Positions 52,062 through 60,579 of a stretch of DNA of 64,000 nt are shown piece by piece. Source of the DNA: Pseudomonadales bacterium (lineage in GTDB: Bacteria > Pseudomonadota > Gammaproteobacteria > Pseudomonadales > Halieaceae); contig JACKNO010000001.1 in NCBI GenBank assembly GCA_024234815.1, positions 1,302,001-1,366,000 of the forward strand, in the 5' to 3' direction. Each line of letters starts with the position of its first letter. Within the stretch, counting starts at the first letter, position 1. The notes beneath the pieces were generated by a model that saw only the letters and a program-made list of their open reading frames with translations, made no database searches and was not told the origin of the DNA. The position numbers were made by a program, and so were the translations under genes.

Positions 52062-52949
52062 ATGCGAAGCGTCGGCGACGGCAAAGCGGAGTTTTACGAG
52101 CTTCTTCCCGGCCGCGAACATGTCACAGTCATCGAGCCGCGCGCAAATCCGTTCAGGCTGGATTTGCGCGAACTCTGGAACTACCGGGACCTTGTCCTGC
52201 TGCTGGTGCGGCGCGATTTCGTGGCGCAGTACAAGCAGACCATACTGGGACCGGCCTGGCACATAATCCAGCCCCTGCTCACGACGCTAATGTTCACTAT
52301 AGTGTTCGGCAAAATCGCGCGCTTGCCGACCGATGGACTGCCGCCATTCCTGTTCTATATGGCAGGCACGGTGATCTGGACCTATTTTGCCAATGTGTTT
52401 ACCGCTACCACCGGGACATTTGCCCACAACGCGCATATTTTCGGCAAGGTGTACTTCCCGCGCCTGGTAATGCCGCTGGCTACGCTGGTATCCAGGCTGA
52501 TCGCCTTTGCGATCCAGTTTGCGGTGTTCCTGGGAATTCTGGCTTATTTCGCAGTCACCGATGCGGCTGTACAGCCCAACCTCTGGGTGCTGTTGACGCC
52601 GGTATTGCTGATGATGATGGCGGCCATCGGCCTCGGCGGGGGGCTGATCGTCGCGGCGTTTACCACCAGGTACAGAGACCTGGTGGTTCTCGTCAGTTTT
52701 GGCGTGCAGTTGCTGATGTTCGCCACGCCCATCATCTATCCCCTGTCGAGCCTGCCCGCGAGATGGCAGTTCTGGGCATCGCTGAACCCGATTGCCCCGG
52801 TGGTTGAGGCGTTCCGCTATGCCTACCTCGGGCAGGGTACCCTGAGTGTCGGAATGCTGCTGCTGAGCGCGCTGGTGGTAGTGCTGATCCTGTCAGCGGG
52901 AGTGGTGCTGTTCAACACTGCCGAGCGCACCTTTGTGGATACGGTTTAG
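52062..52949 (+). CDS. ABC-2 type polysaccharide export permease
   Basis: A 295-residue inner-membrane protein (Wzm/KpsM/TagG type). An N-terminal amphipathic segment with the LWNYRDLVLLLVRRDFVAQY motif, then about six membrane helices (~66-83, 98-120, 140-164, 175-200, 206-230, 262-286). The QTILGPAWHIIQPLLTTLMF stretch and LNPIAPVVEAFRYAYLG are characteristic. It starts two bases after the GT stop and pairs with the ATPase downstream to export a lipid-linked glycan. Confidence 0.92.
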   Translation: MRSVGDGKAEFYELLPGREHVTVIEPRANPFRLDLRELWNYRDLVLLLVRRDFVAQYKQTILGPAWHIIQPLLTTLMFTIVFGKIARLPTDGLPPFLFYMAGTVIWTYFANVFTATTGTFAHNAHIFGKVYFPRLVMPLATLVSRLIAFAIQFAVFLGILAYFAVTDAAVQPNLWVLLTPVLLMMMAAIGLGGGLIVAAFTTRYRDLVVLVSFGVQLLMFATPIIYPLSSLPARWQFWASLNPIAPVVEAFRYAYLGQGTLSVGMLLLSALVVVLILSAGVVLFNTAERTFVDTV

Positions 52950-52962
52950 GTCGCGACCGGCG

Positions 52963-53772
52963 ATGCCCAGACCCGTTATACGCATTGAAAACCTGTCCAA
53001 GTACTACCGGCTTGGCGCGATCGGTAGCCATACCCTGCGCGAAGATGTAAACCGTTGGGCTGCGCGGCTGCGCGGTAGACCCGACCCCATGCCCAGGACA
53101 GGCGCGGCGGAACCCGAGACTCGCGAGGGTGGCGGTATATGGGCCCTGAAGAACCTTGACCTGGAGGTCGGCGCGGGGGAGATTCTGGGCATTATCGGCC
53201 CGAACGGAGCGGGCAAGAGCACGCTTCTGAAAGTCCTGTCGAGAATTACCGCGCCAACTGAAGGCCGCGTTACCATGCGCGGCCGGGTGGGCAGCTTGCT
53301 GGAAGTGGGCACCGGGTTTCACCCGGAGTTGACCGGTCGCGAGAATATCTACCTCAATGGCGCCATTCTCGGTATGAAAACGCGCGAGGTGGACAGGAAA
53401 CTTGAAGCGATCGTGGCGTTTGCGGAGACGTCGCAGGTCCTGGACACCCCGGTGAAACGGTACTCCTCAGGGATGACCTTACGGCTGGCATTCGCAGTCG
53501 CCGCCCACCTGGAGCCTGAAATACTGATCTTTGATGAGGTTCTCGCGGTTGGCGACAGGGCGTTTCAGGATAAGTGCCTCGACAAAATACAGGACCTGGC
53601 CAGAAGCGGACGCACCGTGTTGTTCGTAACCCACAACATGGGCCCGGCGCTGGACTTGTGTTCCCGGGGTATCGTGTTGGCCGCCGGACAGTGCGCCTAC
53701 GACGGCACCATGAATGACGCGGTGCGGCATTATCAGGGGTGCGCTGTCGGCGGGCGGCGGCAAACCCGGTAA
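52963..53772 (+). CDS. ABC-type polysaccharide export ATPase (Wzt/KpsT-like)
   Basis: A 269-residue nucleotide-binding subunit. Walker A GPNGAGKSTLLK near residue 86, the signature YSSGMTLRLAFAVA near 167, Walker B ILIFDEVLAVGD near 187 and the switch His in VTHNMG. The N-terminal VIRIENLSKYYRLGAIG and a ~40-residue insertion before the P-loop match Wzt/TagH proteins. The C-terminal carbohydrate-binding domain of O9a-type Wzt is missing, so chain termination would not be sensed by this subunit. ATG 52963 follows the permease stop by 13 bases. Confidence 0.92.
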   Translation: MPRPVIRIENLSKYYRLGAIGSHTLREDVNRWAARLRGRPDPMPRTGAAEPETREGGGIWALKNLDLEVGAGEILGIIGPNGAGKSTLLKVLSRITAPTEGRVTMRGRVGSLLEVGTGFHPELTGRENIYLNGAILGMKTREVDRKLEAIVAFAETSQVLDTPVKRYSSGMTLRLAFAVAAHLEPEILIFDEVLAVGDRAFQDKCLDKIQDLARSGRTVLFVTHNMGPALDLCSRGIVLAAGQCAYDGTMNDAVRHYQGCAVGGRRQTR

Positions 53773-53787
53773 AATGACCAGAGTACC

Positions 53788-54666
53788 GTGTTACGGAATC
53801 CCAGCTTGTCTGGCGCCGGAAATTACCCGGTTCGATGGTGGGTTGCGTCGGTGAAATACGTTTATGTGCTGGGCCTGGAACACTCCGGAACTACCCTGGT
53901 GAGCAGTCTGGCGGCCGCGGGCGATAATGCGGTAGCACTGGGGGAAGTGTCCCATTTTTTGTCGCCCGATACCTTGCGCGCTTACCAGCAGCGCTGGGGT
54001 GACCGGGGCGAGGCCATCAAATGCTCCTGCGGCGAGACCTGGTGGACCTGTGATTTCTGGTCGCCTATTGAGGCCGCCTGGGACCCGCAGCGGGGCCTGT
54101 CGAGACTGGAGCGCTACCGGATCTACTTTCGACACCTGGGCGATCGCTATGGCGAGGACGTGACCGTCATCGACTCCAGCAAATCACTGGAGGATCTCCA
54201 GTTTATCGTGGACAACGCGGCGCAGTTCAATCTGGCGGTGAGTGACATCTCCGTTCTGATGGTGGTAAAGGACCCGCGCTCGTTTGCCTTTTCCATCAAG
54301 CGCAAAAACGCCGGGAAATTGTCGGTGCCGGGCATTTTGCGTACGTTCAACTGGTGGTACTCGGTCAATGCGCGAAACCTGGCGTTTTTGCAGGACGCGG
54401 GACTTTCATGGCGTTGCATTCAATATGAGAAGCTCTGCCTGAACCAGCGGGAAGAGCAGGAAAAACTCATCCCCCGGAGCGCTGTCGCCGGCGCCGCGGC
54501 GAAACCGCTGCGGAATCATATCGTACTGAGCAACAAGGATTTCCTGCAGGGGAAGAACAAGGGCATTCGCTATGACTACTCCTGGTTCGGTGACCGGGCC
54601 ATTCAGCTGGCCTATCTAATGTATCCAAAAATTGGACGCTTGAATGAAAAACTGTATCGACAGTAG
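53788..54666 (+). CDS. Sulfotransferase family protein
   Basis: A 292-residue protein with the PAPS-binding features of sulfotransferases: the 5'-phosphosulfate loop GLEHSGTTLV near residues 29-38 at the end of the first strand, and the 3'-phosphate motif VVKDPRSFAFSIKRK near 157-171. A Cys-rich insertion (KCSCGETWWTC, ~77-88) might bind metal. It most likely sulfates a sugar of the exported glycan. Start uncertain: GTG 53788 or GTG 53851, the latter only a few residues before the core. A 133 bp gap follows, the largest in the operon; it holds no gene I can support. Confidence 0.82.
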   Translation: MLRNPSLSGAGNYPVRWWVASVKYVYVLGLEHSGTTLVSSLAAAGDNAVALGEVSHFLSPDTLRAYQQRWGDRGEAIKCSCGETWWTCDFWSPIEAAWDPQRGLSRLERYRIYFRHLGDRYGEDVTVIDSSKSLEDLQFIVDNAAQFNLAVSDISVLMVVKDPRSFAFSIKRKNAGKLSVPGILRTFNWWYSVNARNLAFLQDAGLSWRCIQYEKLCLNQREEQEKLIPRSAVAGAAAKPLRNHIVLSNKDFLQGKNKGIRYDYSWFGDRAIQLAYLMYPKIGRLNEKLYRQ

Positions 54667-54808
54667 GCGAACATGAGCCCGCTCAATGAGATGTCCCCCG
54701 CCGCGTATGTCCGCAAGGTTTCGGCGGGCGCCGAACGGTTTGTGTTCTGTCGGGGTACAATACGGCGGGCCCCGGCGGTAACCGTCGGGCAGGTGATGGG
54801 TGACACTG

Positions 54809-55492
54809 ATGAGTGATATGGCGGCAGGCAGGGAGAAGTTGATCATTTTCGGCGCTGGCGGCCACGCCCAGTCCGTACTGGACACGGTTATCGCGGAAGG
54901 TCGCTACGAGGTCGTCGGCCTGGTCGATTCGGTCAAGCCGGTCGGCTATGAATTGTTGGGTTGCCCCGTGATCGGCGCGGAAGAAAACCTCCCCGAGCTC
55001 GCGGTGACGTTTGCCTGCGCCAGGCTGTTGATCGCCATTGGCGACAACTACCAGCGCGAGGCCGTGACCCGGCGGGTATCGCAAGCTCTCCCGGCAGTTG
55101 AATTCGCCACGACTATTCATCCGGCCGCCGTGGTGAGCCCCAATGCGGTGCTGGCCGCGGGCGTGGTGGTGATGGCCGGCACTGTCGTCAATGTCGGCTG
55201 CTCCGTTGGTGCGGGATGCCTGCTCAATACTCGCTCCAGTATCGATCACGACAGCGTCATGCACGATTTTTCCAGTCTCGCGCCGGGCGCCACACTCGGC
55301 GGAACCGTTACCGTGGGCGAGCGCGCCTCCATCGGCCTCGGTGCCAGCCTGAGTAACCGGGTGTCCATCGGGAATGACACGATAATAGGCCTGGGCTCAG
55401 CGGTGACCGGTGATATTCCCGCATTGGTGGTTGCCTATGGATCGCCCGCGCGCAGCGTGCGCCCGCGCCGGATCGACGAGCCCTATCTCTGA
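54809..55492 (+). CDS. PglD/NeuD-like sugar acyltransferase
   Basis: A 227-residue two-domain protein. The N-terminal ~90 residues form the PglD_N Rossmann-like domain (KLIIFGAGGHAQSVLDTV, LIAIGDNYQREAV); the rest is a left-handed beta-helix of hexapeptide repeats (SPNAVLAAGVVVMAGTVVNV, GAGCLLNTRSSIDHDSVM, IGNDTIIGLGSAV). The His of SSIDHDS is the predicted catalytic base. Transfers an acetyl (or related acyl) group to an amino sugar or sugar hydroxyl. Starts at 54800 (GTG) or 54818 (ATG) are also possible. Confidence 0.85.
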   Translation: MSDMAAGREKLIIFGAGGHAQSVLDTVIAEGRYEVVGLVDSVKPVGYELLGCPVIGAEENLPELAVTFACARLLIAIGDNYQREAVTRRVSQALPAVEFATTIHPAAVVSPNAVLAAGVVVMAGTVVNVGCSVGAGCLLNTRSSIDHDSVMHDFSSLAPGATLGGTVTVGERASIGLGASLSNRVSIGNDTIIGLGSAVTGDIPALVVAYGSPARSVRPRRIDEPYL

Positions 55493-56473
55493 GTGACCAC
55501 ATTGAATACGTCTGCGGAAATAGTGAAAGGCCTGGTCAGTACGATCATCCCCGTCTACAACCGACCGCAGATGATTCACGCGGCGGTGGACAGTGTGCTC
55601 GCGCAAACCTACAGGCCCATCGAGATCATTCTGGTGAACGACGGTTCCTCGGACAATACGGGCGAGGTGCTCGATCGTATAGCGCGCGAGCATGCCGATA
55701 CGGTGCGCGTAATTCACCGGGCCAATGGCGGCGCGGGTCTTGCCCGTGAGAGCGGGCGCCTGGCGGCCAGGGGTGAATACATCCAGTACCTCGACAGCGA
55801 TGACTGGCTGCTGCCAAACAAGTTCGAGGACCAGGTGGCCGCGCTGGTGCGCCGCCCGGACTGTGGTATCGCCTACGGGATTACCCGCCTGGTAAACGAG
55901 CGGGGCGACACCCTGCGTGAGCCGAGCAAGTGGACGGGGGAACAACACGAACAGCTGTTTCCGGGTCTGCTGCGTGACCGGTGGTGGCACACGCACACGC
56001 CGCTGTATACAAGACGCATATCCGACCTGGCGGGGGCGTGGCCGAAACAGCGGCCCGAAGACTGGGACCTGGAGGCGCGCATGGGCGCGCACAGGGTGAA
56101 ACTGGTTCACTGCGGCACGCTGGTTTCATGCCATCGCGACCATGACACCGAGGGCCGGGTCAGCCGGGGGAATCACGAGGCCTACCTCAGGGACGAGGCC
56201 TGGTTCTTGCCGCGCCTTTACGCCTGTGCGGTGGAGGCAGGTGTTCCGGCCGACGCTACGGAAATGAAACATCTTTCGAGGTGGGCGTTTATGCGGGCGC
56301 GGCACCTCGGCGCCATAGGGGAGAGTGAGTTGGCGAACAGCCTGTATCGCCTGGCGCTGGCCGCCGCCCCGCGCTTTTCCGCAAGCCTCAGGACTGCTGG
56401 TGTCCTCGCCGCGGTAGTGGGCTGGAAAACCGTCGGAAAAGTTTCAATGTTGCGCGAGCGGCTGCCGGTTTGA
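55493..56473 (+). CDS. GT2-family glycosyltransferase
   Basis: A 326-residue GT-A enzyme. STIIPVYNRPQMIHAAVDSV, ILVNDGSSDNTGEV, GLARESGRLAARGEYIQYLD and the SDDW metal/donor motif near residue 103 are the family marks. The C-terminal region has the EDWDLEARMG segment typical of the ED-W acceptor motif. GTG 55493 immediately follows the upstream stop. Confidence 0.88.
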   Translation: MTTLNTSAEIVKGLVSTIIPVYNRPQMIHAAVDSVLAQTYRPIEIILVNDGSSDNTGEVLDRIAREHADTVRVIHRANGGAGLARESGRLAARGEYIQYLDSDDWLLPNKFEDQVAALVRRPDCGIAYGITRLVNERGDTLREPSKWTGEQHEQLFPGLLRDRWWHTHTPLYTRRISDLAGAWPKQRPEDWDLEARMGAHRVKLVHCGTLVSCHRDHDTEGRVSRGNHEAYLRDEAWFLPRLYACAVEAGVPADATEMKHLSRWAFMRARHLGAIGESELANSLYRLALAAAPRFSASLRTAGVLAAVVGWKTVGKVSMLRERLPV

Positions 56474-56489
56474 CCAGTCTCAGGCGTTG

Positions 56490-57467
56490 GTGCGGCCCGC
56501 GCCCCGGCGCCTGCCCGTGAGTGGCCCCGTGGTCAGCGTCCTGATGCTAGCCTGGGAGCACGGGGCTTTTATTGCGCAGGCGATAGAGAGCGTGCTGGCT
56601 CAGGATTTTGAGGAAGGTTTTGAGCTGCTGATTGGGGAGGATGCCTCCGGGGATGACACCCTGGCGATCAGCGAAACCTACCAGGCGCGCTACCCGGAAC
56701 TGATTCAGGTATTACCCGCCGCCAGCAATAGCGGGATGCATGCCAACTTCAGGCGCCTCTGGCATGCGGCCCGGGGCGACTATATCGCCTTCTGCGAGGG
56801 CGATGATTATTGGTCGGATACCGCGAAACTGAGCAAGCAGACCAGGTTTCTCGAGCAGAACCCCGATTGTACGATGTGCGGAACGTTCACCCGCAAGATC
56901 GCCCAGGGTACATCGGGTGAGTGGGAGTTCGCGGGCGAAGTCCGTCCCCGGGTTTTGCAGGCCAAATACAGCTTCAGTGACCTGATTGGCGGCTATCACT
57001 TTCATTTTTCCAGCGTAATGATTCGCAGCGCCGTTGTTGAGTTTCCGGACTGGTTCGAAACCGTCTACTGCGTGGATCGCCCGCTTTACCTGCTTGCGGC
57101 CGCCAAAGGCAGTGCCGGCCTGTTGCCCGAGTTCACATCCGTCTACCGCCTGCATTCGGGGGGCAGTTGGTCACCCAACAGCATGGCCAGCAAAGCGCGA
57201 CACAGTACCGACCTGTTCCTCAAGATGCGTGATAATTTTCCGCCCCGGTATCGAACAAGGTTTGAAGCCTCGCTGGGCGCCATCCTCTGGTCCTATATGG
57301 CGGAGGACCTGGCGGCCGGGCGCAGGTCTTCCGCCCGCCAGATATTCTGGCAGTCGCTGCGCTTCACGCCGCTCAGGCAGGTGGCGGCCAATCTTCCGAA
57401 CCGTGTGAAGGTGGCGCTGCGTTTATACATGCCGCTGATCGGGTCACCGCGGCAGGAGAGCGAGTAG
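56490..57467 (+). CDS. GT2-family glycosyltransferase
   Basis: A ~325-residue GT-A enzyme, with VSVLMLAWEHGAFIAQAIES, LLIGEDASGDDTL and DYIAFCEGDDYW; the GDDYW motif near residue 98 is the expected donor/metal site. The C-terminal third lacks membrane helices. GTG 56490 is used; TTG 56487 and GTG 56517 are alternatives and none has a strong ribosome site. Confidence 0.86.
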   Translation: MRPAPRRLPVSGPVVSVLMLAWEHGAFIAQAIESVLAQDFEEGFELLIGEDASGDDTLAISETYQARYPELIQVLPAASNSGMHANFRRLWHAARGDYIAFCEGDDYWSDTAKLSKQTRFLEQNPDCTMCGTFTRKIAQGTSGEWEFAGEVRPRVLQAKYSFSDLIGGYHFHFSSVMIRSAVVEFPDWFETVYCVDRPLYLLAAAKGSAGLLPEFTSVYRLHSGGSWSPNSMASKARHSTDLFLKMRDNFPPRYRTRFEASLGAILWSYMAEDLAAGRRSSARQIFWQSLRFTPLRQVAANLPNRVKVALRLYMPLIGSPRQESE

Positions 57468-57468
57468 C

Positions 57469-58449
57469 GTGCCCGAAACGGCAATCTCCGTGGTGATGGG
57501 GGTTTACAATGGCGCCCCTCGCCTGGCACAGACCATAGAGAGTGTGCTGGCGCAGACCTGCGGCGACTTTGAATTTATCATCATCAATGATGGCTCCACG
57601 GATAAGCAGGTTGCCGCGATACTCGCCGCTTATGCCGCTCGCGATGCGAGAATGGCGATAGTGAACAAGCACAACGAGGGGCTTACCGTCGCCCTTGCCG
57701 AGGGTTGTCGCAGGGCCAGGGGGGCTTATATCGCGCGTATCGATGTGGGGGATGTGATGGCCCCGGAGCGCCTGTCAGCGCAGAAAGCGGTGCTCGATGC
57801 CCACTCGGGGTGTCACCTGGTGAGTTGCGCTGTCAGTTTTCATGGCCCGGACTGGGAGGCGCTCTGGGTCAACCGCGGCCGCCCCGCCACGGTAGAACCG
57901 GTGACGGTATTGAGTGAGCGCGATGGCGATGGCCTGCAGGCTGATATACCCCATCACGGCTCGGTGATGTTTCGCCGTTCTGCCTACGCTGCGGCGGGCG
58001 GTTACCGGCCGGCGTTCTATTACGGCCAGGACTGGGACCTCTGGTATCGCCTGGCCGAAGCGGGCTCGTTTTGCGTGGTGCCGCGGGTATTGTACCGCGC
58101 CCGTTTTTTCCCCGATGCCATCAGCATGGCGCAAAGCCAGCGCCAGCAGTGCATTGCGCAGTTGTCGCTGGCAGCTCACCAGCTGCGCAAGCGGGGACTC
58201 CCGGATCTGGCGGTAGTGTCCAGGGCGCAGGCGTTTCGACCTTCGCGCTCAGCGGCGGACCGCGAGCGTGGGGGGAGCGCCGCAGGATACTATTTTATCG
58301 GTGAGGCCCTGCGCCGCCGGGGAAACCCGGAGTGTCGCGCCTATTTTTTGCAGGCCATAAAAGGCCGGCCGTGGTCATTGAAAAGCTGGTTGCGACTGTT
58401 GCAGTCCACCAGGTTACGCGGCTCCCGGGACTCGGTAGCCGAATGGTGA
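57469..58449 (+). CDS. GT2-family glycosyltransferase with altered donor motif
   Basis: A 326-residue GT-A protein. ISVVMGVYNGAPRLAQTIES, FIIINDGSTDKQVAAI and an acceptor-side motif YGQDWDLWYRLAE (near residue 184) are canonical. The usual DxDD donor site is RIDVGDVM near residue 89, i.e. D-V-G-D, so only part of the metal triad is conserved; it might still act or bind a different donor. GTG 57469 starts one base after the upstream stop. Confidence 0.85.
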   Translation: MPETAISVVMGVYNGAPRLAQTIESVLAQTCGDFEFIIINDGSTDKQVAAILAAYAARDARMAIVNKHNEGLTVALAEGCRRARGAYIARIDVGDVMAPERLSAQKAVLDAHSGCHLVSCAVSFHGPDWEALWVNRGRPATVEPVTVLSERDGDGLQADIPHHGSVMFRRSAYAAAGGYRPAFYYGQDWDLWYRLAEAGSFCVVPRVLYRARFFPDAISMAQSQRQQCIAQLSLAAHQLRKRGLPDLAVVSRAQAFRPSRSAADRERGGSAAGYYFIGEALRRRGNPECRAYFLQAIKGRPWSLKSWLRLLQSTRLRGSRDSVAEW

Positions 58450-58456
58450 CGCGCTC

Positions 58457-59602
58457 GTGAAGCACCTGTTGATCGTACAGAACGTACCAACCCAGTTCGA
58501 TGTCCCGCTTTACAACGAACTGGCGCGCAGCGCGCGGTTTCGACTGACAGTGATCTATACGCAGGCCAGGCGCGAAGGGCCGGGCATCGATGCCGAGATT
58601 GGCCGGGCCCCGCAGTGGGATCATATCGGGGAAGCATGCTACAGCCATGTCTACCTGACGCCGGCACAGGCGCGGCGAAGCGCGGAGGTGGTGGCGATGA
58701 TTGCCGGCACGGCGGCCGACCTGGTGTTGATCAGCGGCTACTATCCGCCGCTGCACCAGAAACTGGTGCGCCCCTTGCGCAGACGCGGATTCAGCGTGGG
58801 GCTGCGTTCAGACAACACGCTGGCGCATTCGAATTTTCGCGGCCTCAAGGGGCTGCTCAAGAAGATCATCCTGCCGGTCTGGCTGGCCCGCTACACCAGT
58901 TGGCACCCGGTGGGTACGCTGGCACGGCAGTATCTCGAGGCTGTTTCACATACCCGCCGCCGCACATACCTGTTCCCCTACAACGTGGATAATGCGTGGT
59001 TTGCCGGGGAATCGGCGCGGCACAGGGAACACCGGGCACAAACCCTGGTGGAAATGGGCTTCTCCCCCGATGACTTCATCGTGCTGGGGATTATGAAATG
59101 GCATGACAGGGAAGACCCGCTGGTACTGGTTCGCGCCTTCAGGCAATTGCTCGCCAGGCAGGCGCGCGCCCGATTGATTCTGGTGGGAGACGGGCCGCTT
59201 CGACAGAATGTGGAGCAAATGCTGGAAGGCATCGAGGACAAGGTCCATGCGCCAGGTTACCTGCCGTATTCAAGCCTGCCCGGTCTGTACGGACTGGCCG
59301 ATGTTTTCGTCCATCCCGCACCTGTTGAACCCTGGGGAGTTTCAGTGAACGAGGCGATGGCCTGCGGTGTACCCGTGGTGATCTCAAGCGGTGTGGGTGC
59401 GGCGGCGGACCTGGTCGAGCCCGGGCAGACGGGTTTCGTATTTCCGGCCGGTGACTGGCAGGACCTGGAGGACAAGCTGTTCAGCCTCAGTGTCGATACG
59501 GATCGCCAAAGCATGCAGGCTGCCTGTCGGCAAAAAATGCGGGACTGGAGCTATGAGACTACCCGCATCGCCTTTGAACGAGCCCTGGGCGTGATCGACT
59601 GA
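58457..59602 (+). CDS. GT4-family glycosyltransferase
   Basis: A 381-residue GT-B protein. N-terminal KHLLIVQNVPTQFDVPLYNE, then SGYYPPLHQKLVRPLRRRGF; the donor domain has LILVGDGPLRQNVEQML, the PGLYGLADVFVHPAPVEPWG motif and VNEAMACGVPVVISSGVG, giving the E-x7-E pair (E of PVEPWG and NEAMA). GTG 58457 is the only in-frame start near the core. Confidence 0.88.
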   Translation: MKHLLIVQNVPTQFDVPLYNELARSARFRLTVIYTQARREGPGIDAEIGRAPQWDHIGEACYSHVYLTPAQARRSAEVVAMIAGTAADLVLISGYYPPLHQKLVRPLRRRGFSVGLRSDNTLAHSNFRGLKGLLKKIILPVWLARYTSWHPVGTLARQYLEAVSHTRRRTYLFPYNVDNAWFAGESARHREHRAQTLVEMGFSPDDFIVLGIMKWHDREDPLVLVRAFRQLLARQARARLILVGDGPLRQNVEQMLEGIEDKVHAPGYLPYSSLPGLYGLADVFVHPAPVEPWGVSVNEAMACGVPVVISSGVGAAADLVEPGQTGFVFPAGDWQDLEDKLFSLSVDTDRQSMQAACRQKMRDWSYETTRIAFERALGVID

Positions 59603-60579
59603 TGCCGGGACTCACGCTCAGCGTGGTTATCGTTACCTACAACAGGGAACAGGTGCTGGTGGACACCATCACTCACCTGCTGGAACAGGCGCCCGATTGC
59701 GATGGTTTCGAAGAGCTGATCGTGGTGGACCAGAGCGAGAGGCATGAGCAGGCCACCGATACATCCCTGCAAACCTGGCATCAACGCGGCGCGATTCGCT
59801 GGCTGCGACTGCCCGCGCCCGACCTCACAGGCGCGATGAACCGGGGCCTGCTTGAGGCGGCCAGTGATCTGGTGTTGTACGTGGATGACGATATTATCCC
59901 GGGGCCACAGTTACTGGCACGTCATGTGGCAGCGCACCAGGATAAACCCGGGCTTGCCGCCGTGGTGGGGCAGGTATTGCAGCCCGGTCAGTCTCCCGAA
60001 GACCTGGCCTACCAGCCAACAGGCAGCCATCTGCGTCGCCATATGGACTTCCCCTTTCGTTCGACGCGGGCCTGCCACGTTGAGAATGTGATGGCAGGCA
60101 ACCTCAGTATCAACAGAACCAGGGCTGTAGCCGCTGGCGGATTCGATGAAAACTTCGGGCCTCCGGTCGCTTCACGATTCGAGTCGGAATTCGCCAAGCG
60201 CCTTGTGCGCCGCGGCGAGCGCATCTGGTTTGAACCGGGCGCGTCCATCCGGCACCTGGCCGCTTCGAGCGGCGGCACCCGCTCCGCGGGCAGCCACCTT
60301 GACTCCGCATCGCCGCGCTACGGTGTGGGCGACTACTATTTCGCCATGCGCCAGGGTGCGGGATGGGATTGCTTCAGCTACTGTGTCCGGCGTTTTTTCC
60401 GCGAGGTCAGAACCCGCTTTCACCTGCGGCACCCCTGGTATATACCGGTCAAGTTGCTCGGGGAGTTGCGCGCTGTGCGGCTGGCCGCACAGTTGTATCG
60501 CCGCGAGCCGAAACTACTGTCGATGCGCAATGCGGAAACCGCCGCAGGGCATCCGCTTGCGTCTAGGCCGCTAAATTGA
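59602..60579 (+). CDS. GT2-family glycosyltransferase
   Basis: A 325-residue GT-A protein overlapping its neighbour by one base (TGATG). LSVVIVTYNREQVLVDTI, a VVDQSERHEQATD segment in place of the more common ND-GS strand, AMNRGLLEAASDLVLYVD, and the DDDIIPG donor motif near residue 95. The region GGFDENFGPPVASRFESEFA carries the acceptor Glu/Asp motif. Confidence 0.86.
   Translation: MPGLTLSVVIVTYNREQVLVDTITHLLEQAPDCDGFEELIVVDQSERHEQATDTSLQTWHQRGAIRWLRLPAPDLTGAMNRGLLEAASDLVLYVDDDIIPGPQLLARHVAAHQDKPGLAAVVGQVLQPGQSPEDLAYQPTGSHLRRHMDFPFRSTRACHVENVMAGNLSINRTRAVAAGGFDENFGPPVASRFESEFAKRLVRRGERIWFEPGASIRHLAASSGGTRSAGSHLDSASPRYGVGDYYFAMRQGAGWDCFSYCVRRFFREVRTRFHLRHPWYIPVKLLGELRAVRLAAQLYRREPKLLSMRNAETAAGHPLASRPLN

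Noticed and set aside
58623..58634. Twelve-base match to the hairpin loop core (TATCGGGGAAGC) inside a glycosyltransferase gene
   Set aside because: No inverted arms flank it and it is within conserved coding sequence; a match of this length by chance is plausible.
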